Assembly (NCBI GenBank): GCA_963702595.1
Contig: CAVPDC010000013.1
Coordinates: 412,453-476,452 of the forward strand
DNA: 64,000 bases
Direction of reading: 5' to 3'
Origin: JALORV01 sp963702595
GTDB taxonomy: Bacteria > Pseudomonadota > Gammaproteobacteria > Burkholderiales > Burkholderiaceae_F
Every line of letters begins with the position of its first letter. Position 1 is the first letter of the stretch. Of this stretch, positions 38,100-47,186 are shown one piece after another. The notes beneath the pieces were generated by a model. That model saw only the letters and a list, made by a program, of their open reading frames with translations. It made no database searches and was not told the origin of the DNA. Both the position numbers and the translations under genes were made by a program.

Positions 38100-38296
38100 C
38101 ACCCCTCTGTCCTTTTGCCTGAGAGTTCGGGAGCCGCAGCGTGAAGTGCGGCCCCTGCCCCTTCGGCGCCGCGCGCCGTGGCGCGCAGTCTCTCCAGAGT
38201 CGCCGGCGACGAAGCGGTTCTTGAACCTGAGCGATTCCGGGTGAGATTGCGCCTTCGGCGGCATCCTGCTCCGGATGCACTCTCCCGCTTCGACCT
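38100..38296 (-). promoter_or_regulatory. Tandem glycine riboswitch upstream of gcvT
   Basis: On the minus strand two glycine aptamers follow one another. Aptamer 1 starts gcgggagag (38280s), contains gccgaaggcgcaa and closes with cgctcaggttcaag. Aptamer 2 starts ctctggagagac, contains gcgccgaaggggca and closes with ctctcaggcaaaaggacag (around 38100-38125). All conserved blocks of the class (GGAGAG, GCCGAAGG.GCAA, CTCAGGcAAAAGGACAG) are present, and the gcvT start is ~50 nt beyond. Expected to switch the gcv operon on when glycine is abundant. Confidence 0.95.
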
Positions 38297-38383
38297 ACAT
38301 CAGCGAACCGCCAGTGTAACCCGGCGTCTTCGCCTTCGTGCCCACCGCGGCACCCGGGTTTCCGCGGGCTCGTCCGGCACCGC

Positions 38384-39325
38384 TTAGCCGATCGGGATGC
38401 GGCCCGCATTGCGCGCCAGGAAGGCTGCGAAGTCCTGCAGTTCAGGATTTAGCCTGCGGGCCACGTCGAGTGGGCGCGCGCCCGTGAAGTAGTCCTCGAA
38501 CTCGGCATAGAACTGGAACATGTTGCCTAGGTCCTCGGCGCCGGGGAACCCGAAGGCGCGGAACTGCTCGGGCGTGACCGCGTTGTAGCGCACGATCTGT
38601 CCCAGCGCCTTGGACAGTGCGGCGGCCATCTGCGAGCCCGTCAGGTGCTCGCCGGCGACGCCGTAGGTCTTGCCGACATTGGCTACGCCACCCTTGAAGA
38701 TGCCGTAAACGCACTTGCCGATGTCCTCGGCCGCGATGCCCGAGAGCCGCTTGTCAGCCATCGGCAGCGTGATGGCGAGCACGCCGTCGGGCCCCTTCTT
38801 CGGCCCCATGCCGAAGTGGATCAGGTTGTCCCAGTAGAAGCTGGTATTGACCAGCGTCGTCGGCACACGGCCGATGAAGAGCTTGTTGGATTCGCCCTTG
38901 GCGTCGAAGTGCGGCACGTTGTACTTGCCCATCAACACCGGCATGCGGCTGCCCAGCGGGAAGAAGGCGCGTGTGTCCTCGAGCGTAGACCAGACGACAT
39001 GCTTCACGCCAGCCTTGGCCGCAGCGTCGGCGAGCGTGGCCGCCTGGGCGAGTTCCTTCTCTGGCGAGAAGTGCTCCCAAAAGTTGGTCACGCAAAATGC
39101 CCCGAAAGCGCCGTTCATCGCGCGCTGCACGCTGGCCGCGTCGTCAAGGTCTGCGACAACGACTTCGGCGCCAGCCGTGGCCAGCGCCTTGGCAGAGTCA
39201 GAGTCCGGCTTGCGCGTGACGGCACGCACGGCGAACTCGCTCTTTGGATCGGCAAGGATGGCGCGCGCCAGCCCGCCTCCCTGGGCGCCGGTGGCACCAA
39301 ATACAGTGATGATCTTCTTCGACAT
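38384..39325 (-). CDS. NmrA/HSCARG-type NAD(P)-binding protein
   Basis: 313 residues from ATG 39325, preferred over an ATG 15 bp upstream because ggggag lies at the right distance. Rossmann motif VFGATGAQGGGLARAIL, then a TRKPDSDSAKAL dinucleotide-discriminating segment and the typical HFDAKGESNKLF. NmrA-like proteins sense NAD(P) redox state or act as atypical reductases; the usual SDR catalytic Tyr-Lys pair is not obvious. It is the last gene of a four-gene run, 31 bp after ltaE. Confidence 0.82.
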   Translation of the reverse strand: MSKKIITVFGATGAQGGGLARAILADPKSEFAVRAVTRKPDSDSAKALATAGAEVVVADLDDAASVQRAMNGAFGAFCVTNFWEHFSPEKELAQAATLADAAAKAGVKHVVWSTLEDTRAFFPLGSRMPVLMGKYNVPHFDAKGESNKLFIGRVPTTLVNTSFYWDNLIHFGMGPKKGPDGVLAITLPMADKRLSGIAAEDIGKCVYGIFKGGVANVGKTYGVAGEHLTGSQMAAALSKALGQIVRYNAVTPEQFRAFGFPGAEDLGNMFQFYAEFEDYFTGARPLDVARRLNPELQDFAAFLARNAGRIPIG

Positions 39326-39356
39326 GGCAGCGCTCCCCATTTTTCAATCGATAAGG

Positions 39357-40388
39357 TCAGATGATGTCGCAGAGTATCGACGCCGCGCGCTCGCATTGCT
39401 CGGCGCTGACATCGAGATGCGTCACCGCACGCAGCGTGCGAGCGCCGAACGGAAACAGCAGCACGCCGCGCTCGCGCGCGCGCTCGACCACCGTCGCGGC
39501 GTCCGGCGCGCCGTCCCTCAGGCGGAACACGATGATGTTGGTCTGCACCGATGACAGATCGAGATCGATACGCGCGTGCTGGGCCAGCACGTTGGCGATG
39601 CGCCGCGCGTTGGCGTGATCCTCGACCAGACGCGAGCGGTGATGGTCAAGCGCGTACAGCCCGGCAGCGGCATAGATGCCCACCTGGCGCATCGCCCCGC
39701 CGAACATGCGGCGATAGCGTGTGGCGCGCTCGATCAGTTCGCGCGATCCCGCCAGCAGCGAGCCGCCCGGCGCACCGAGACCCTTGGACAGCGCTACCGC
39801 AACGAGATCGAACGGTGCCGCGAGCTGCGCTTCTCTGCGACCGCTTGCGACCGCCGCGTTCCACAGGCGCGCGCCGTCGAGGAACGCGGCAACGCCATGG
39901 TCGCGCGCGGCGGCACAAAGCCGCTCGACCTCGTCTTGCGGAAACACGATGCCGCCCGAGCGGTTGTGGGTGTTCTCGATCTCCAGCAGCGTGGTCGGCG
40001 GGTAGATTGCGTGGCCACGTGGCTTGCGCACAGCCAGGAGGTCCTCGACGTTGAACACGCCGCGTGCGCCGATCTCGGTGAACTGCACACCGGCATTGGC
40101 AGCCGACCCCCCGGTCTCGTGCCACACAGCATGCGATTCGCGGCTGACGATGACGTCGTCGCCGGGCCGCGTCAGCACGCGCAACGCCACCTGGTTGGCC
40201 ATGGTGCCGCTCGGCAGCCACAGTGCCGCCGCCTTGCCGAGCAGTTCCGCGACGCGCTCCTGCAGGCGGTTGGTGGTCGGATCCTCGCCGTACTGGTCGT
40301 CGCCGACCGGCGCCACGGCCATCGCCGCGCGCATCGGCTCGGTCGGGCGCGTGACCGTGTCCGAGCGCAGGTCGATGGCCCCGGTCAT
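39357..40388 (-). CDS. ltaE: Low-specificity L-threonine aldolase
   Basis: 343 residues from ATG 40388, overlapping the upstream stop by ATGA. PLP enzyme that splits L-threonine and L-allo-threonine to glycine and acetaldehyde. IDLRSDTVTRPTEPMR at the start, LPSGTMANQVALR, the HxDGARLWNA-like block (FLDGARLWNAAV) and the PLP lysine K202 in VALSKGLGAPGGS are all present. It would feed glycine to the GcvTHP system encoded nearby. Confidence 0.93.
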   Translation of the reverse strand: MTGAIDLRSDTVTRPTEPMRAAMAVAPVGDDQYGEDPTTNRLQERVAELLGKAAALWLPSGTMANQVALRVLTRPGDDVIVSRESHAVWHETGGSAANAGVQFTEIGARGVFNVEDLLAVRKPRGHAIYPPTTLLEIENTHNRSGGIVFPQDEVERLCAAARDHGVAAFLDGARLWNAAVASGRREAQLAAPFDLVAVALSKGLGAPGGSLLAGSRELIERATRYRRMFGGAMRQVGIYAAAGLYALDHHRSRLVEDHANARRIANVLAQHARIDLDLSSVQTNIIVFRLRDGAPDAATVVERARERGVLLFPFGARTLRAVTHLDVSAEQCERAASILCDII

Positions 40389-40786
40389 CGGCTGCCGACG
40401 AGCACAGCCGGCATCGCCAGCACGACCAGCTGCTGATGCTTGTTCCACTCGCGCTCGATGCCGCGGCGGAACTCCACGTTGTTCCAGTACATGACCATGA
40501 ATGTCACCAGTAGCGCAATGGCGAAGAGCCACGCGAGCCGCGTGAGCCGCCGCAGCGCCCCGCCGGCCGCCGCAAACGCACCATAGAACCAGTTCGCCAG
40601 CCCGTACAGCAGCACCAGCAGGATGATCCACACCACCTTGCCAGCAGTTCCGCGCTTGGTATCTATGGCGCAGTCGACGATGCACCAGAGCGGCTGCACC
40701 AGCACCATGAACAGCATCAACACCCCGAATGCGATCGCAAACCCGAACAGGGCGAGGGCGGCAAAGCCTGTGACAGTTTCGATCAT
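40385..40786 (-). CDS. Small integral membrane protein, unknown
   Basis: 133 residues with three or four hydrophobic segments (FAALALFGFAIAFGVLMLFMVLV; VVWIILLVLLYGLANWFYGAFAAAGG; LAWLFAIALLVTFMVMYW). Between decarboxylase and ltaE, overlapping the latter by ATGA and 46 bp after the former. I do not recognise a family. The position suggests co-expression with the amino-acid enzymes. Confidence 0.75.
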   Translation of the reverse strand: MIETVTGFAALALFGFAIAFGVLMLFMVLVQPLWCIVDCAIDTKRGTAGKVVWIILLVLLYGLANWFYGAFAAAGGALRRLTRLAWLFAIALLVTFMVMYWNNVEFRRGIEREWNKHQQLVVLAMPAVLVGSR

Positions 40787-40832
40787 GCGGCGGGTCTCTC
40801 AGAAGTTCTGACCGGCCGGCGCGCGGCGAAGT

Positions 40833-43130
40833 TCATCGGTCGCGAACGCAATCCAGGAAGTAATCGGTGCGGCCATCGACGTCCTGCTTGACCAGCCCGT
40901 GGATGTCGGTGCCGAACCCGGGAAAGCGCTGATTTAGCTCGCGCGCGAACTGCAGGTAGCGCACGATCGTGCGGTTGACGCGTTCGCCCGGGATCAGCAA
41001 CGGAATGCCCGGCGGATATGGCGTCAACAGCACTGAAGTGACACGGCTTTCGAGATCGTCTATCGGTACGCGGTCCACCGCGCTGTGCGCCATCTGTGCG
41101 TAGGCGTCGGCCGGCTTCATTACCGGCTCCATCTCAGACAGGTACATCTCCGTGGTCAGACGCGCGATGTCGCTGTCGCGATAGATTGCGTGCACGGCCG
41201 TACAGAGTTCGCGCAGCCCCATCTTTTCGTACTGAGGGAACTGGCGGATGAATTCCGGCATCACGCGCCACAGCGGCTGGTTGTTGTCGTAGTCGTCCTT
41301 GAACTGCTGCAGTTCGGTGACCATCGTGTTCCAGCGGCCCTTGGTGATGCCGATCGTGAACATGATGAAGAACGAGTAGAGGCCCGTCTTCTCGACGATG
41401 ATGCCGTGCTCGGCGAGATACTTGGTGACGATCGCCGCCGGGATGCCCGGCTCGGCGAAGGTGCCGTCCAGGTTCAGTCCCGGCGTGATCACCGTCGCCT
41501 TGATCGGGTCCAGCATATTGAACCCGGGCGCGATCTGCTCGAAGCCGTGCCAGGCGTCGCCAGGCGCCAGCATCCAGTCCTCGCGCGTGCCGATGCCTTC
41601 TGCCGCGAGGTGATCGGGCCCCCAGACCTTGAACCACCAGCCGCCAGTCTCATCCGGCCCGAACTCCGCGTCGACCTTGCGCATCGCGCGGCGAAATTCG
41701 AGCGCCTCCGAGATCGATTCCTCCACCAGCGCGGTACCGCCCGGCGGCTCCATCATCGCGGCCGCGACATCACACGAGGCGATGATCGCGTACTGCGGGG
41801 ACGTCGACGTGTGCATCAGGAACGCTTCATTGAACATGAAGCGATCGAGCTTTTCGGTCTGCGCGTCCTCGATCAGGATCTGCGAGGCCTGGGACAGACC
41901 TGCCAGCATCTTGTGCGTCGACTGTGTCGAAAAGATCATCGACGCACGGTTGCGTGGCCGTTCGGACTGCCCGCCGATGGCATGCATGTCGCGGTAGTAC
42001 GGGTGGAACGCCGCGTGCGGCAACCAAGCCTCGTCGAAGTGCAGCGTGTCGATGCGGCCGTCGAGCAGCGTCTTGATCGTCTCGACGTTGTAGAGGATGC
42101 CGTCGTAGGTGCTCTGCGTCAGTGTGAGCACGCGCGGCTTCTCACGCGCCGCCGCGTCCCCCGCGCGCCGGGCGGCACTGGCGCTCTTGATCAAAGGATG
42201 GCGCTCGATCTTCTTCGCGATCGAGTCCCACTGGAACTCTTCCAGCGGGATCGGGCCGATGATCCCGTAGTGATTGCGCGTCGGCGTCAGGAACACCGGG
42301 ATCGCGCCCGTCATCGTGATCGCATGCAGGATCGACTTATGGCAGTTGCGGTCGACGATCACCACGTCGCCCGGGGCCACGACGTAGTGCCAGACGATCT
42401 TGTTCGACGTCGACGTGCCGTTGGTGACGAAGAACAGGTGGTCGGCGCCGAAGATCCGCGCCGCGTTGCGTTCGCTCGCGGCCACCGGCCCGGTGTGATC
42501 GAGCAGTTGTCCGAGTTCGTCCACCGAATTGCAGACGTCCGCACGCAGCATGTTCTCGCCGAAAAACTGGTGGAACATCTGGCCGACCGGGCTCTTCAGG
42601 AATGCCACGCCGCCCGAGTGGCCCGGGCAGTGCCACGAGTACGAACCGTCCTGCGCGTAGTGGACCAGTGCGCGGAAAAATGGCGGCGCCAGTGTGTCGA
42701 GGTAGGCGCGCGACTCACGCACGATGTAGCGCGCGACGAACTCTGGCGTGTCCTCGAACATGTGAATGAAGCCGTGCAGTTCGCGCAGCACCTCGTTCGG
42801 CAGATGCTGCGTCGTGCGCGTTTCGCCGTACAGGAAGATCGGGATGTCCGCGTTGCGGCGGCGGATCTCGCGCACGAAGGCCAGGAGCTTGGCGACTGTT
42901 TCCTGGTCCCCGTTGCCTTCCGCAAGCTCCTCGTCATCCACCGACAGGATGAAGGCGGACGCGCGGCTCTGCTGCTGCGCGAAGCTCGCCACATCGCCGA
43001 AGCTGGTGACGCCGAGCGCCTCGACGCCCTCGGCTTCGATCGCCTTCGCCAGCGCGCGGATGCCGAGGCCGCTCGCATTTTCGGAACGAAAGTCCTCGTC
43101 GATGATCACAATAGGGAAGCGGAAGCGCAT
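40833..43130 (-). CDS. Orn/Lys/Arg decarboxylase, large acid-inducible type
   Basis: 765 residues from ATG 43130 (MRFRFPIVIIDEDF). N-terminal wing domain (response-regulator-like), then the PLP core with SWHCPGHSGGVAFLKSPVGQMFHQFFGENMLRADV, VDRNCHKSILHA, LHFDEAWLPHAAF and the PLP lysine in FSTQSTHKMLAGLSQAS, then a C-terminal domain. This is the AdiA/CadA/LdcC group; substrate (Arg, Lys or Orn) cannot be fixed by eye. It produces polyamines or supports acid resistance. In many Burkholderiales this gene lies next to dcd, as here on the same strand with one gene between. Confidence 0.93.
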   Translation of the reverse strand: MRFRFPIVIIDEDFRSENASGLGIRALAKAIEAEGVEALGVTSFGDVASFAQQQSRASAFILSVDDEELAEGNGDQETVAKLLAFVREIRRRNADIPIFLYGETRTTQHLPNEVLRELHGFIHMFEDTPEFVARYIVRESRAYLDTLAPPFFRALVHYAQDGSYSWHCPGHSGGVAFLKSPVGQMFHQFFGENMLRADVCNSVDELGQLLDHTGPVAASERNAARIFGADHLFFVTNGTSTSNKIVWHYVVAPGDVVIVDRNCHKSILHAITMTGAIPVFLTPTRNHYGIIGPIPLEEFQWDSIAKKIERHPLIKSASAARRAGDAAAREKPRVLTLTQSTYDGILYNVETIKTLLDGRIDTLHFDEAWLPHAAFHPYYRDMHAIGGQSERPRNRASMIFSTQSTHKMLAGLSQASQILIEDAQTEKLDRFMFNEAFLMHTSTSPQYAIIASCDVAAAMMEPPGGTALVEESISEALEFRRAMRKVDAEFGPDETGGWWFKVWGPDHLAAEGIGTREDWMLAPGDAWHGFEQIAPGFNMLDPIKATVITPGLNLDGTFAEPGIPAAIVTKYLAEHGIIVEKTGLYSFFIMFTIGITKGRWNTMVTELQQFKDDYDNNQPLWRVMPEFIRQFPQYEKMGLRELCTAVHAIYRDSDIARLTTEMYLSEMEPVMKPADAYAQMAHSAVDRVPIDDLESRVTSVLLTPYPPGIPLLIPGERVNRTIVRYLQFARELNQRFPGFGTDIHGLVKQDVDGRTDYFLDCVRDR

Positions 43131-43335
43131 GCGTGGCCTGTCGTACCGGGAGTCGGTGAAGGAAGGGAGCGGATTATCCCCGCTCGCGGCGCGCCGGCAA
43201 GTGAAGTCAGCCGCGCCACGCAAGCGTTGTTACGAATTTTCACATTGAACAGTGCCTTGAACGGGTCAACAGCTCGGTCGGCAGCGCGTTAGAGGTACAT
43301 GCGCCCGGCAATCCCGGGCCCCTGTGGGAGAACAC

Positions 43336-45180
43336 ATGCGACGCTGGACCAGCTTGATGGCCGCCCTGCTGCTAGGCGGCTGCGCCGCCACGGTCAATCC
43401 CGCCATCGCCAGTGCCTCGGTCGTCGATGCACCACCGCTGATCGCAGGCCGCCTGTCGGCGGCCGACGGCGACGTGCGGATCTGGCGCACCGAGGAAGAT
43501 GGCCGCGGCGCCTGGGATCGCGCCGAACTGAACGACGTGATCACCGGCGGCGTTGGCGTCGCCACCGACAACGGCCGCGCCGAAGTTCGCGTCGGGCCGC
43601 ATGCGTTCCGGCTTGGCGTCGGTACCAGCGGGGGCTTCAGCCAGCTCGACTTTGCCGGCAAGGTGTTCAATCTGGAACGCGGAGCCCTCAATGTCCGCCT
43701 CGCGCCGGCGCAGCAAGGCGAGGCCGTTGCGGTCGCAGTCGCCGGGGTGCAGGTCGACCTGGCCGCCCCGGGCCGCTATCGCATCGACGCGGTCGACGGC
43801 TCGCCGCTCACCATCACGGTGTTCGAAGGCCAGGGCAATGTGCGTTACGGCCCCAACAGCGTGCCAGTGGGGGGTGGCCAGGCACTGTCATTGACGCAGT
43901 CGAACATGAGCTTTGGCAGCGCGATGCCGACTGAACTGGACGCGTGGGCGTTCGAACGGGACGAGCGCCTTTCGCAACTGCAATCCGCGCGCTTTGTGTC
44001 GCCGTACATGACAGGCTACGAAGAACTGGACGCCCATGGCGACTGGATCGCCGACGGCAGCTACGGCACCGTCTGGGTGCCGCGTGCCGTTCCGGTGGGC
44101 TGGGCACCGTATCGCTTCGGGCGCTGGCGCTGGGTATCACCCTGGGGCTGGACCTGGGTCGACGCCGCCCCGTGGGGCTACGCACCGTTTCACTACGGGC
44201 GCTGGGTCATGATCGGCGGCCGCTGGGGCTGGTGGCCCGGCAACTTCGTCGCGCGGCCGGTGTGGGCGCCGGCCCTGGTCGGATTCGTTGGAACGGGTGG
44301 TGCGTCGGTGTCCATCGGTTTTGGCGGCCCGGTGGTGGGTTGGTATCCACTCGCACCGTGGCACCCCTATCGTCCGCACTACCGCACGAACACGACCTAC
44401 GTCACCGTCATCAACCAGACGATCATCCAGCGGCCGCCACCCGGTGTGCCGCGTGACCTGACGCAAAGGCCCGGATCGACATGGGTACCTCAACAACGCT
44501 TCCACGAGCCCGTTGCCAAGGTTCGACTCCCGGCGCAGACGGAGAAGATCGCCGACCTGCGGCCGATGGCGCCGCCACCGCGCCCGGTCCGCACGGCGCC
44601 AGTCGGCGACGACGTTCGAGCGGTTGCGCCCGGTCGCGTCGCGCCACCACAGGTGCGCGGAGCGCAGGGTGTCACCCAGGCAACCCCGAAGTTCAGCACG
44701 ACGCCACCGCAGCCGCTGCCGGGTGCGAACGGGACGTTGAACCAACCAGCGCCCATCCGTGGCGCCGAACCGCGCGCCACGCCGCCAGCACCTTCGCCGC
44801 GTCCCGAGGTCGAAGCGCCGCGCCCGAAGGCTCACGTGCCGTCGGAGATCGTGCCGCCTTACCAGCAGTTGCAGAAGCCGTTTCCGGCCGAGCCCGCACG
44901 CGTGCCGCCTGCGGCTCCGCCCACAGTGCGCCAGCCGCCCATCAGTCGTGCCCCGGCCGCTTCGCGCGTCGTCGCGGCGCCGCCGGCGCAGCCTTCACCC
45001 GTCGCTGCCGCCGCACCGGCTCCGCGCGCCGCACCGCCCGCACACACTCCCCGCACGCCGCCGAGCGCGCCGGGACAAGCGCCTGCGAGTGCGAAGCAAA
45101 ATGCGGTCGTGCAAGGAGACGAGGCGCCGGCGCCAAGGCCCGATGTGCCGCGACCGAAGAAGAATGTGATGGAGAAGTAG
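43336..45180 (+). CDS. FecR/DUF6600-type exported protein with Pro-rich tail
   Basis: 614 residues from ATG 43336, with gggag upstream. Signal with lipobox-like LLLGGCAA. Residues ~35-190 form a FecR-like beta domain (RLSAADGDVRIWR, WDRAELNDVITGG, VEGQGNV-like repeats). Residues ~230-330 carry tryptophan repeats of the form YRFGRWRWVSPWGWTWVDAAPWGYAPFHYGRW, the DUF6600 signature. The last ~240 residues are Pro/Ala-rich and low-complexity. Such proteins are secreted or surface-linked with no assigned function. It is divergent from the decarboxylase across ~200 bp. Confidence 0.85.
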   Translation: MRRWTSLMAALLLGGCAATVNPAIASASVVDAPPLIAGRLSAADGDVRIWRTEEDGRGAWDRAELNDVITGGVGVATDNGRAEVRVGPHAFRLGVGTSGGFSQLDFAGKVFNLERGALNVRLAPAQQGEAVAVAVAGVQVDLAAPGRYRIDAVDGSPLTITVFEGQGNVRYGPNSVPVGGGQALSLTQSNMSFGSAMPTELDAWAFERDERLSQLQSARFVSPYMTGYEELDAHGDWIADGSYGTVWVPRAVPVGWAPYRFGRWRWVSPWGWTWVDAAPWGYAPFHYGRWVMIGGRWGWWPGNFVARPVWAPALVGFVGTGGASVSIGFGGPVVGWYPLAPWHPYRPHYRTNTTYVTVINQTIIQRPPPGVPRDLTQRPGSTWVPQQRFHEPVAKVRLPAQTEKIADLRPMAPPPRPVRTAPVGDDVRAVAPGRVAPPQVRGAQGVTQATPKFSTTPPQPLPGANGTLNQPAPIRGAEPRATPPAPSPRPEVEAPRPKAHVPSEIVPPYQQLQKPFPAEPARVPPAAPPTVRQPPISRAPAASRVVAAPPAQPSPVAAAAPAPRAAPPAHTPRTPPSAPGQAPASAKQNAVVQGDEAPAPRPDVPRPKKNVMEK

Positions 45181-45291
45181 CCAGGCACCTGCGCGGGCCC
45201 GGCGGTCAGCATGATGCGCTGCCGACGGCGCTGGCGCTTCCGTCAGACCCTTTGCAGCAGCAGCCGCGAGGAACGCTCCGGTGCGCGGATC

Positions 45292-47079
45292 TCAGGTCCG
45301 CGGCAGCGTGACGCCCCGCTGGCCCTGGTACTTGCCGCCGCGGTCCTTGTACGAGGTTTCGCAGACCTCGTCGCCGTCGATGAACAGCACCTGCGCGCAG
45401 CCCTCGTGCGCGTAGATCTTGGCCGGCAGCGGCGTGGTGTTGGAAAACTCCAGCGTCACATGCCCTTCCCACTCGGGCTCAAGTGGCGTGACGTTGACGA
45501 TGATGCCGCAGCGCGCATAAGTACTGTTGTGCACCACGATTCCGTTCGCCACAAAGTTATGCGCGCCCGGCACGTGCAGATCGAAGACCTCCTCCTCTCC
45601 TGCAGGCTCGATCGACTGGACGACGTCCCACATGGGACCCTCGGCGAGGGCAGCGAGTTCGGAACTCGCAACCGACTGGGCGACCTGCATCGCCAGCGGC
45701 CTCGGTACCGACTGTGACGGCTGCGTTCTCGCGAGCCCGATCGATCGAAGCGATCTGCCATTAGCGGCAGCCCGGATGTCGATCCACGCCTCACGCGGCA
45801 GCGTGTCGAAGTTGCTTTTCAGGCGCACCTCACCCATCGCTGGCAGTACTTCGAGCTCGAGCCGCTTCTGCTTGACCGACTCCGGCCAGAAACCGACTTC
45901 GCGCGCAAAGCGGGCAATCTGGCTTCGGTCCGTGATCTGCACGCTGTGGGCCTCGATTCCGAGGTTCGTGCGCTTCTCGCGCATGAGTCCGAAGATTCCG
46001 AAGCGAAGCAGCAGATGATGAACATCTTCGACCAACCGCCGCGACTTCGAGTAGTACTCGAGAAAGAAACCGCCTTCCGCCGCGTACAGGCCACCGTCGC
46101 CGGAGAAAAGTGCCTGCAGGAAGCGTCTCACCGATGCCTTCGGGGCCGTGAAGACCGCCTGAGGAACGAACTTCTCGCCGGCGACGACGTTCAGGCGGTG
46201 GCTCTTCAGCCAATTCGCCGCTGTATTGGCCGCCGGCACGCCGCCGCGCCCCGCGTGATTGACGATCCGATAACCGTAACCTGGCCTGCGGGTAACGCAG
46301 CCCAGTTTCCCGTCGGCCACGGAAGTCTCCAGCAGGCCAGCAAGCACCGGATCGGAGCTGGTAAAGGTCGGACTGTGCCCCGGAGTGTCGCACTGCCCTT
46401 CCGAGATCATCAGGCCCAGCAGCGCCGCCTCCCAGTCCGGCAGCGGCGTCGTCCCAAACACCGGGATGTGATTCGCGACGGCAATCCGGTCGCCAGGCGT
46501 GAGGGCACCCAACGCGGTCCAGCCACGAAGCTGCCTGAACGGATGATTCTCCGTTGCCCGGATCCGAAGTCCGGCCTTAGTCCTGAGGGTAAAGACCGGT
46601 TTACGCCCCTGGGGAATCAACTCGGCAACCCGCGAAGGTTTCAGCTCCCACTGTTGCATCGACAGCGTCTTGCGGCCCCAGCCGAACTCGGTGATCGGCA
46701 GATACGCGCCGGTAGCGGCATCCACCACGCGGCTGTCGGACGTCAGACACTTGCCGAGGCAGATCGTCAGCACGCTGCGCGGAATGCGGAAGTACTCGAC
46801 GGTGCGCGCCAGCGCGAACGAATTGGGCGGGATGATGCAGACCGCGGCCTTGATGTCGACGAAGGAGTTCGGGTCGAAGTCCTTCGGGTCGACGATCGTG
46901 TGGTTGATGTTGGTGAAGATCTTGAATTCGTCGGCGCAGCGGATGTCGTAGCCGTAGCTCGACGTGCCGTAGCTGACGATCTTCTGGCCGTTGACCTCGC
47001 GCACCTGGCCGGGTTCGAACGGCTCGATCATGCCCTGCGCCGCCATGCGGCGGATCCACTTGTCGCTCTTGATGCCCAT
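45292..47079 (-). CDS. dcd: dCTP deaminase precursor interrupted by an intein
   Basis: 595 residues, of which 1-110 and 519-595 are dCTP deaminase and 111-518 an intein. Joined, the exteins give a 187-residue enzyme of normal size (MGIKSDKWIRRMA; GTSSYGYDIRCADEFKIFTN; SVLTICLGK + STYARCGIIVNVTPLEPEWEGH). It deaminates dCTP to dUTP, the main dUMP source for ThyA in many bacteria. The insertion is directly before Ser-Thr-Tyr-Ala-Arg, which in E. coli holds active-site Ser111 and Arg115, so the enzyme should be inactive until splicing. Frame and junctions are intact. Confidence 0.95.
   Translation of the reverse strand: MGIKSDKWIRRMAAQGMIEPFEPGQVREVNGQKIVSYGTSSYGYDIRCADEFKIFTNINHTIVDPKDFDPNSFVDIKAAVCIIPPNSFALARTVEYFRIPRSVLTICLGKCLTSDSRVVDAATGAYLPITEFGWGRKTLSMQQWELKPSRVAELIPQGRKPVFTLRTKAGLRIRATENHPFRQLRGWTALGALTPGDRIAVANHIPVFGTTPLPDWEAALLGLMISEGQCDTPGHSPTFTSSDPVLAGLLETSVADGKLGCVTRRPGYGYRIVNHAGRGGVPAANTAANWLKSHRLNVVAGEKFVPQAVFTAPKASVRRFLQALFSGDGGLYAAEGGFFLEYYSKSRRLVEDVHHLLLRFGIFGLMREKRTNLGIEAHSVQITDRSQIARFAREVGFWPESVKQKRLELEVLPAMGEVRLKSNFDTLPREAWIDIRAAANGRSLRSIGLARTQPSQSVPRPLAMQVAQSVASSELAALAEGPMWDVVQSIEPAGEEEVFDLHVPGAHNFVANGIVVHNSTYARCGIIVNVTPLEPEWEGHVTLEFSNTTPLPAKIYAHEGCAQVLFIDGDEVCETSYKDRGGKYQGQRGVTLPRT
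45526..46749 (-). mobile_element. LAGLIDADG-containing intein in dcd
   Basis: 408 residues. Splicing block A starts with Cys1 (CLTSDSRVVDA). Block B has the T-x-x-H motif (TENH at 66-69) within RATENHPFRQLRGW and ends LTPGDRIAVANH. Block F/G ends VFDLHVPGAHNFVANGIVVHN, with penultimate His and final Asn; the first C-extein residue is Ser, a valid +1 nucleophile. Two LAGLIDADG helices are present: ALLGLMISEG (109-118) and FLQALFSGDG (210-219), each ending with an acidic residue, so the homing endonuclease could be active. Everything needed for splicing is visible. Confidence 0.95.
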
Positions 47080-47186
47080 GTCTATAGCACTCCGCGATTC
47101 TCGCGGCCGTCAACGGTACGGCTTCACCAGAAGGCGCGATTCTACGGGGGGCTGCCCGGCACGACCTGAACGCTATAGTCGGCTCC

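Noticed and set aside
41085..43292. 735-residue open frame on the plus strand
   Set aside because: Complement of the Lys/Arg/Orn decarboxylase; Arg/His-rich translation with no domain.
45946..47169. 407-residue open frame on the plus strand across dcd
   Set aside because: Antisense of the intein-bearing dcd gene, whose splicing and extein motifs are unambiguous.
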